The translations under genes were made by a program, and so were the position numbers. The notes beneath the pieces were generated by a model. It searched no databases. It saw only the letters and a program-made list of their open reading frames with translations, and had not been told where the DNA came from. This document shows, one piece after another, positions 55,927 through 64,000 of a DNA stretch of 64,000 nt. The DNA lies in the NCBI RefSeq assembly GCF_950023065.1, contig NC_088677.1:90111469-90175468 (forward strand), in the 5' to 3' direction. Source of the DNA: Planococcus citri (taxonomy: Eukaryota > Arthropoda > Insecta > Hemiptera > Pseudococcidae). Each line of letters starts with the position of its first letter. The first letter of the stretch is position 1.

Positions 55927-57135
55927 ATGAATATAATGCGTGACTTGAGTGCGTTAAAAAAACAGATGACATTGTTGAAAGAAAACTACGACAAATTACA
56001 AAAAGAAACGATCAAACAGAATAATACGAGTACGACGACTTTGTCCGCAACTTCGAACAGAGTAAGTCCAGTCGCAGTTCTCAAATCGTCTGGAAACAGA
56101 GTGAACGTGACGCCTGTCGACAGCCAACCACTACAGACGGATTTCACTCGTACATCATCGGTAGAGAGTATCGCCGATACGATTTACAACGAAAAAGCAA
56201 AACGCGCTCCGAATTCAAATTTTAACCAGTCTCAGACCACACGTCGTAAAAATACGAGAACCGCGTACGAAAGCCCCCCGCCGACCAAAACCGCAGAAAA
56301 TGAGGCGGATTTCACATCATCGGGGGAGGCGTTCGTTATTGTGCTGAACGACGCCGACGAAATTTCTTTGATTTCGCAGCCAATAAATCCGCGAATTGAA
56401 GTAATCACCGAACCAGAAAATGCGCAAGATGTATCCGTACCTGCAGATTCTAGAAATCCAGTCACCGCAATCGAGCATTCGAACGTTAAGGAAACAGTCG
56501 AGAATGATTTGTCCGGGGCAAATGTTTCCAAAATACGCCAAAACGAAAAGCAAATCACAAATACAAACGGTAGCGTCCTTATTTTTATACACCAAAAATT
56601 CTAGTCACTTATGGGGTGTGCTCAGTGCTGGCCTTGAACATCGTGTTCCGAAATCATTTTGTAAAAATCTTTGAAATTTTCAACTTCCATTTCGTTATTT
56701 AACAGCATGAAAATACGCGATGGCGATACACGAATTCGTTGATTTTCTGAATTTTTTTTCATTCTCAATAATTTTATAGAAGTCACTGCCTTCTTACTAA
56801 TAAATACGATTCAATTTCAAGATACCTTAGGGATAAGGGTCGAGAGAACATGTCAATAAATTTGTAGTTTAACACCTTTGTGGTAGATTAATTCTAATCC
56901 ATTATGTATTCATCTCCTGGTCGTGTAAAATTGCACCCTTTGCCATTTTCTCGACAGGCCCTGTCCCCATAATATACTCAATACTCGTACGTCACTCGAA
57001 AAATAAATTCTAACAAAAAATATGTTTGTTTTCAGATAAAATCGAATATGAATTACAAAAGGTCGCTAACAACGGAATACCATCAAAAGCTGCACCCAAC
57101 AGCAAAAGTCCACCTGATTTGGATCCAGAAAAAAG
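55927..57135 (+). CDS. first two coding exons of an unrecognised gene (continues beyond what can be traced)
   Basis: Exon 1 (55927-56569) opens with a short coiled coil (DLSALKKQMTLLKENYDKLQ) and continues as low-complexity Ser/Thr/Asn/Glu-rich sequence for about 214 residues. The proposed donor is G|GTAGCG. Exon 2 (57036-57135) follows a good TTTTCAG acceptor and encodes DKIEYELQKVANNGIPSK and a Pro/Ser-rich end before GTAAGA, leaving phase 2. A stronger-looking donor inside exon 1 (GTAAGT, 56059) also gives an open but less protein-like join, so the structure is uncertain. No later exon could be identified. Family unknown; a disordered cytoskeletal or nuclear factor would fit but is not shown. 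The Polinton lies 345 bases upstream. Confidence 0.45.
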
Positions 57136-57137
57136 GT

Positions 57138-60100
57138 AAGATTATCATATTTGTACACATCAGGCGTACAGTCTTAGAGTCAGTCCAACTATACATACAA
57201 GTAAATGTTACCATTATCTATACCTAGTGAATTGAATACCACAAACATCACAATATCTAAACACACATAAATTGAGTACTACTGCAGGACCAAGTTTTCT
57301 TTCTCAAGTTTGAAATTTCGGATTTCTCAATCACTAAAACTGGTAAAAAAATAAATAATATTGCATTGTTTTTGCCTCGCCTCAAAACCGAAAAATATGA
57401 AAATTCAACTTTAAAGGCGTAATTTCAACGTAGGTAAAAATAAAAACATTTTTGGGATTCAATTATTGAAAAAATTCCGGCGAATGCGGATTGCGGAATA
57501 TGCGCACTTGGGGCTGCCGAAATAGGGTAAATCGCGAAATCAAAAATGTGGTAGGGTTTTGACCAAATTCAACGAACATGTATATTATTTTGAGTTGAAA
57601 GTCACTCGGGAAAAAGGCGACATTTTTTCGAAAATGCCGTTTCTTTATGAACCAGGGTTAGAAAATTTCGAAATAAAAAAGCAGGACTTTAGCAGGACTT
57701 TTAGCAGGATATTTTTAAACACTCGAGATTATCAAGAGAAGAGAGGGTAGTGGAGTGGCAAACAGCTGAAATACAGGAGAAAACGGCATTTGATGAAAGA
57801 AGCGTGAATTTTGGTATGATGAATTTTAGGGCCAAAATGAAGTTTTTAAGATCGGGAGCCATTCAGGCTCCCCCCTCCTTCGAGGGGGGTGGACCCTACA
57901 ATTATGAAATAATTCCTGTCGATCGAGTTATGGTCAGAAATCAATTATTATGGTGTCCGCTGTTAGGTATTGATTAGCACTTTCTATTTTCACCATTGAA
58001 GCCATCGTCCCCCCTCTCCCACTGGCGTGGGGCTCAGCCCCCTAAATTGTGGATCTGGAAGACGTTGAGACTTGGAAATGTAATTTTGTGAAAATATCCC
58101 TCGAAAAGTGTACAAATAATTTTGGTTGTTCATTGTTTGGTTTCCTCCCCCCTCTGCCCCCTCTGGCACCTCAAAACTTGCAAAAAATACCCTACTGGAA
58201 AAAATTCCACCAGAATTGAAATATTAAGTCGGTTACTGTTCAATATTGATTGATGTGTTTCTCTAAAAGTGTCGGAGTCGTAGCATACCTCCCACCCATT
58301 CAAGGGGGCAGACCCCTAAAATGTGGAGGCAATGAAAACTTCACCTATGGAACTGAAATTCGGTAAATGTGTACTTCTCTGGTCATGGGAATATATTTAA
58401 TGGTCCATTTCATCGATTACTTTCTTCACCCCGCCCCTTCCCCTCCCCCTTTATATACAATTATACAAAATTTCATCAAAAAGTAGCCCCTCCTGATTTG
58501 TAGCGCGCTCCATAGGAAGGTAACAGAAGTCGTTTTACACTCAATGGATAGAGAATTTCATCAGCTTTCCAATGGTATGTTTGTGATCATTGTGTGATGA
58601 AAACAAGCAAACCTGTGTCCAATACCAGTGAATGAAGCTTCGGGCGTTTCATCAAATGCCATTTTTTTTTCAGTTGCCACTCCACTAGAGGGTAGGCGAG
58701 GCAAAATTTTACATTCGAATTTTTCGCTTTTCCGATGTCTTCAAACATCCGAAGAGATTTTTCTCAAGCACGCGGATGTCGAAAACAATATTTTCTAGGG
58801 TAATAAATGAAGATTTAAAAAAAATTCAAACTTGAAAAAAAGTAAACGAGCCCGAGTGAAGCGAGGTTAAAAGCTTTCAAAAATTCATGTTTTGAGAAGT
58901 AAAAAAAAATTTTTTATGCAGGGAGTTCATTTTTTCTGATTCAAACTTTGAACATTTCTTGAATTTGAACAATAAGTTTTTCACTCGAAAAAAGAGCAAA
59001 TTCTCAAAAATGTGTAGGTAATTCAAGTTCAAAAAAATTCGACAAATGAGCCCTTTTCTACGAAATTTTTCCCGATTGAAAAAAGCAGGACTTTTTAATG
59101 AAAAGTGACGAAAAGCGACAACTGCAGGACTTGCAGGACTCATCGGCAAAAAACAGGACTAGCGGGACCGTTAGACACCTTGTGAACCCATATCTCTCGT
59201 CTAAAAGTATTTCCGCAGCTAAATTTTTTTTCTGAGTAACTTCCAACTCAAAGTGAAGTTTTCTGCTGAATTTGGCCAAAATACTCAGACATTTAAACCG
59301 ATCATTCGATATTTATTTTAACCATTTACGCGATTTTTAAGCTTGGAAATTCAAAATCGTATAGCGTTCTCAATTTTTTATCTGGACAGATGAAATTTTC
59401 CCAAACTTCCACATAGTGCTTTGAGTGATGGTGAAAAAAAATTGATCAAAACTGCGACTGAGTGGCTCATAGGTTTCCTCGCGAGTTATCAGGCTGTTTT
59501 ACCTCATTCGTTGATTTATTGAAAATTAATGGGTACCTATGAGTAATGGCAGAAAAATCGAACATACATTGTGGTATGCTATGTTCATATACTTAGGTAA
59601 TTGTGGCAGGGTAAGGGTAATAAAACCGACTGCGAGGACAATATGTTTACAGCGCGATAAAAAAAAAACGGTTTCGCACTCAAAGATTACTACTCATTAC
59701 ACGGTACCTTATAGTAATGTACCTACACTTCGATAGATGTGAGAGTACTGAGTAGGTAATTAGGCTATTTTGACGAAATCTAACGCTGCGTAGTGCGTAA
59801 GACCGTAGCCCAGGACGCAAAGTCTCTCAGCACAGACTGAAGGGAAATTTTTACGTTCGTCATTCTATCGTATCTCAATGGGTAGATACAATCGTCACAC
59901 CTTTTTACAATCTAACGATAATTAAAGTGTACTCGTTTCATTTTAGCTAAGTATTGGTTTGATACATAAGCAAACAAAATAACGTCTCATTACTTAACAC
60001 TTACATGTTATGTAGGTATACTAATACCTAATAGAAGAATAAGTAAGTACCTATAAGTACATATGTAGACGACCACGACCGCGACCGCGAATACTCGTAG

Positions 60101-60496
60101 AGGCCCTATACCATTCACCTAGACCTAGACCCAGAGCCAGACCTACGCACACGAATTAACGTACTCGTATTTACCTGGCTGGTGTAACGATAACGCAAGT
60201 GCCGATCAAAAAGTGTATCAATATCAATAGATTCTATACTAATTGCCAACCGCACGCTTTCAAGCGTAACCCATGAATGATTGATTGATTGACGTATAAA
60301 TGTATAAACTACTTATAGTACTTATACCTACCTATTAACTCTTCAAGACATTCAACAGGGAAGCGATACGACAAGGTGCTAATAATGACCATTGTGGCGG
60401 CTGACATGACGCTGAGCGATGCTAATAAAGCGGGAGGATAGGTACTAGGTACTAGGTACTAAGAGTAAGACCAAAAAAATACCTTCGAACAAAATC
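57138..60496. other. repeat-rich noncoding stretch
   Basis: A block near 57548 (TTTTGACCAAATTCAACGAA, GAGTTGAAAGTCACTCGGG) returns inverted at 59210-59290 (CTGAGTAACTTCCAACTCAA, TGAATTTGGCC), as if they were arms of a decayed foldback element. The same block occurs at 35.2 kb. Purine/pyrimidine-skewed CCCCCCTC patches occur at 57880, 58005, 58145 and 58430. The remainder up to 60496 is TACTCGTA-rich unique DNA. No exon supported. Confidence 0.45.
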
Positions 60497-60498
60497 TA

Positions 60499-61448
60499 CA
60501 GGGTGTTCCAGAATAACCTTTCACATTTTGGTAACCACTGATCTGTGTTCAAGTGGAGCTAGGGGAATGGTAAAGGCGGTTCTAGGTAGCCAAAGCATGC
60601 CGAATTATGTTTCAATAGTTATTTTTTGCCCTGGAGAAGTAGATGGCTGTACAGTGTGCTTTTACTGTGAAGGCCTTTTTTAAAAATAAAGGTTCCTGTA
60701 ACTCTTTACTCCTTACTCATCAGTAACGAAGCTCATTTTTATCTAAATGGTGAAGTGAATAATTGGAATGTGCGCTTCTAGTGTACAAAGAATCAGTTGA
60801 TAATACTTGAGAAACATCTAAACCTCCGCCAAGTTGACTGTTTGGTTGGGCGTGGCTAAATTCGGTATAGTGGGACCATGTGTGTTTAACGAAACAGTAA
60901 CGGTGAGGGGTAAGGCAAAATGTTAAACGAGTTTCTTGTTCCAAACTAAAAGACAGACGCGATGTAATAGAGTTACTTACTTCCTTCCAACATGTTGGAA
61001 CTACCAGGGATGTACACATATGTTTAGCGCGTGAGCACTTCGGTCATCAAATAATTTTGTTATGGTCGACGTGTTGAACCAGAAATTTAATGGCCACCTT
61101 GATCCCCTGACTTTTCAGCCTGCGATTTTTTTTTATGGAGTTATTCCAAGTCAAAAGTGTATCGAGATAAATCTAGGACTCTGAAACAGCTTCTAGGTTC
61201 ATGAGTCGCAACTGATTGGAAGAGAAGTGTTCAATAATTTGAAAAAATGTTTGGTTGAATGTGTCAAAAATGAAGGAAAATATCTCGATGGAAAAATTTT
61301 TAAAACTTCATTTTTAATGAAAACTCAAATATACGGTCTAAAAACGGCATATTTCTACTTCATTTTGGTTGTAAAAGAATTTTTGTAAACATTTTTCTCT
61401 CAGAGTAATAAAAAAAACAAATGTGAAAGGTTATTCTGGAACACCCTG
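60499..61448 (+). pseudogene. dead mariner-like element (Tc1/mariner superfamily)
   Basis: The ends CAGGGTGTTCCAGAATAACC (inverted, about 30 bp matching) are flanked by TA. Between them, broken by stops and shifts, lie recognisable transposase pieces: SDEAHFYLNGEVNNWNVRF from about 60716, and MATLIP-LFSLRFFFYGVI with a following KSKVY-like stretch from about 61090. The N-terminal DNA-binding part is missing (950 bp against about 1.3 kb for an intact element). It cannot encode an active enzyme. Confidence 0.82.
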
Positions 61449-61450
61449 TA

Positions 61451-64000
61451 GTTGTTACCAGTTTTCTGCGGTAATTCATTCGAAACGCTGATTAGCAAGA
61501 AGATTAATTTATTACTGATACTTATAATGTAATAATCGATCGGATGCGTTGCATTCAACCTTGAAAACATAAAATACCTAATCGTTGTCTTCCATTATTC
61601 TATACCATACCTATTGGCTATTACCTACTCGTACGGATACGGACGGCTAACCAGCAGCACCTTAAAGAAGTTGACTTGAATTACGGGTATACGAGTAGTC
61701 GAGTATTACTTGTCTTGTACATATTATGTATTATCGTATGCGGTATGGGGTATGGGGTATGGGGTACTGCCACCTAGGTTTAGGTGCATCTCGATCTCGA
61801 CTTATTATTTACCTATACCCTGCGATAGGCTTGTCTGTTGACTGTAAACCGCGTTAAGAGTTAATCTAACGTCAAAAGAAACCATAATCAATTTTACTAA
61901 CACTCTCACCACCTCCTCTCCCGAATCAACTGGCATGGCATGAGCTATTCGTTCTCATTGCGCCGCCACGTCTAAGTATATATCCTCAAGTTTGTATTTA
62001 TTAATTACGAGTACGAAAATGTATAATTTAATGATCAGCCAAAAATCGTTTTCCCGATAGCGATAAGTTTTTTTTTTTTTTTTTTTTTTTTCATTCAGCA
62101 AATCAACAATTATCGCAACAAAAAGCTAACAATTTATTCGATAACGTAACCGTTTAAATCGCATCATAAATGGGTAACCGCGCGCTGCCCCTCGTCGGCT
62201 CAGCCAGTCCATATAACATTGATTCTTTACTGCGATTGGCGTACTACCTATTCGTCGATGAATTTTATAATTTTCATCAATTTTTTTTTATCGTACTCGT
62301 ACTACACGTACACATGATGAAATGCGAAGAAAACATCGCCGCGAGCGCGAGCGTCTTATATGTAGTATATGTACTGTATGCTGGTTGCGACTCGCGAGAA
62401 ATGAGAAGACAAGGATGAGGCGAGCTGCGAGGAAAATACGCGCATATTTAACGAGACAACCTTTGGGTGTAGGTTCAGGTTTACGTATTTGGCATATTGG
62501 TATTCGCACTCGCAGAATCGTAGGCTATATAATGTACCTATGTGGCGAGAGGCGCGCATTCGAGTGTAAAATTTTACATCAAAACACGATTTAAATCAGC
62601 TTTTCATCGCGCCAATTTATTATCTGTCAACTCGCTGCTTGTTGGTTAACCTGAGCTGAGTCGGTTCACTTCGTCCCTCGTCTGCGGTTTGCGTCTTCTA
62701 CATAATACATACCTACACCTATAGCAACTGCGACACAACTGCAGCAATCAGGTTGTCCGAACACTGGTGGTGCGAATGAGTTAATCACTTTATCGATTCA
62801 TTTGAGAAATTGAAATCACTCCAGGAATGTCTTTATCGAATTCCAAAGTTGGTAAACAACCGCAGCTCCAATCGTTATAATTCGCTCTATCTTCTATACA
62901 AATTCAAATGCGTTTTTCTCGCATGCATGAATTCTGTATCTTCGTTGTTCATTCAATTTCGGATTCGCCGCTCAATTTATCAAAAATCAAAATGTATCAA
63001 TACGCAAGGTCTGCCAATATTTTGAAACCAGCAACAAATTTTGTGAGAAGTTGAATTTTTAAAAATTTGCACCCAACTTAAGCAACCAAAACATGGAAAT
63101 TTGATTTTTAGAGGGCGTCACACAACAAAACAAAACACACAATCCGTCGTTGTTCCATCCGATTCGATATTCTGCCAGGTTGGCTGATGGCTGATGCCCT
63201 TTCTTTCAGCGTGTGTATTTCAGCATACAGCATAATTGTTCGGTAGCGTCTTCGAAGGTTTGCACTTTGCACTTTAACCCCCCCCCCCCCATTCGGATCC
63301 CTCCTTACCACTTTTGATGACAAAACAACAGCAGAAAGCAGCAGACAAATTTGGACGGTTGTCAACAATTCACAGAACCTATACCCACTCGATATTCGCG
63401 AGAAGAAAATCCGGATTCGAAAAGCATCGTGTCTTGTGTTTTTTTGTTTTTTGCTAATGCATGTTTAGTATACTGATGATGCCGAGACAACGGAGGGACG
63501 ACGACGACGTAGGCAGAGCCGCAGAAGCATAGAGGCATAAGCACTAGGCACTAGGCAGGCAGTTGAGAACACATGGCGAACATTGACTGAGGTTAACTTA
63601 GGCGTTAAATAACCTTGATGCATGACGATATGGTAATATCGGTACATAGCATATAATACTTCACATTAGCCATTAGGTACATATTATGGGTGTCATGCCA
63701 TGTCAGTTATAGAGTTGTTTGACTGCGTTCTGCAGTAGTTGCTTCTCCTACTTACAATCCAATGTTTAGGTTTTTCTGCGGTCTGCGGTTCACTTATACG
63801 TACTCGTACGAGTACCTATGCCTATGTTATGTAGCCAGTAGCTTGCGAGCGGTTGGGTACTGGATATTATTGTCGACGTTGCGTAATAATAACACTACTC
63901 GCATCTCATATCACGCGAGAGCTAGGCGACGAGTGGCTGGAGAAGAGGAATTTTTTACGATAAAATAACTAGGTACCTACACATGTGTACTCAGTTATCA
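61451..64000. other. noncoding end of the window
   Basis: Contains (GGTATGG)n at 61742-61767, a T-run of about 21 at 62070-62090 and a C-run at 63280-63290. A moderately CpG-rich zone at 62330-62560 could be regulatory. No coding exon with a family match or consistent splicing was found. Confidence 0.4.

Noticed and set aside
31906..57135. Joining the possible exon at 31.9 kb to the gene at 55.9 kb across the Polinton
   Set aside because: No acceptor in the right phase precedes the 55.9-kb frame. The join cannot be supported without transcripts.
60720..61019. Minus-strand frame of 99 codons
   Set aside because: It is the complement of the dead mariner transposase, whose remnants read on the plus strand.

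Overview
This is nuclear DNA of an arthropod, most likely an insect. The evidence is spliced genes with GT-AG introns, AATAAA polyadenylation signals, long AT-rich intergenic tracts and several decayed transposons. Very frequent short motifs such as TACTCGTA and TAGGTACCTA, plus TTAGG-type runs, suggest a hemipteran (perhaps a scale insect or mealybug). That placement is a guess from texture, not from a marker gene.

Host genes, left to right: the last exon of an MTH1/NUDT1-like Nudix hydrolase (+); an unspliced OST3/OST6-family gene (MAGT1/TUSC3-like, -); an unrecognised three-exon gene for a probable secreted protein of 432 residues (-); a seven-exon lysosomal phospholipase A2/LCAT-family gene (-); an orphan Asp-rich ORF (+); a 14-coding-exon villin with six gelsolin-type repeats and a headpiece (+); neuroguidin (NGDN, -), tail to tail with villin; and, at 55.9 kb, the first exons of an unrecognised gene (+). 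Splice phases were checked by hand and close consistently for all four spliced minus/plus genes that could be followed to a stop.

Between and inside these genes are repeats. There are three copies of a long foldback family (about 14.3, 19.3 and 28.4 kb, one inside a villin intron), a degenerate array of about 230-bp units (26.5-28.1 kb), a 631-bp hAT-like MITE, an internally deleted LINE, a dead mariner, and several other tandem repeats.

The main item is a complete Maverick/Polinton at 40197-55581 (15,385 bp). It has terminal inverted repeats of about 273 bp and a perfect 6-bp target duplication (ACTGTT). Its rightward genes are protein-primed DNA polymerase B, FtsK/HerA-type packaging ATPase, double-jelly-roll major capsid protein, minor capsid protein, a conserved DUF8207-like protein, a phospholipase A2-like protein, an adenain-like protease, a DDE integrase and a small orphan ORF. 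Together these would cover replication, packaging, capsid building and maturation, and integration. Every reading frame is open except that the protease lies in the -1 frame of the phospholipase gene, across a run of 12 A that contains in-frame slippery heptamers. The left 3 kb holds three copies of a palindromic bidirectional promoter (inverted CCAAT boxes flanked by outward TATA boxes) separated by imperfect hairpins and small ORFs. A short AT-rich motif sits at nearly constant distance from the start codons of three of the structural genes. I saw no tRNA, rRNA or CRISPR array.
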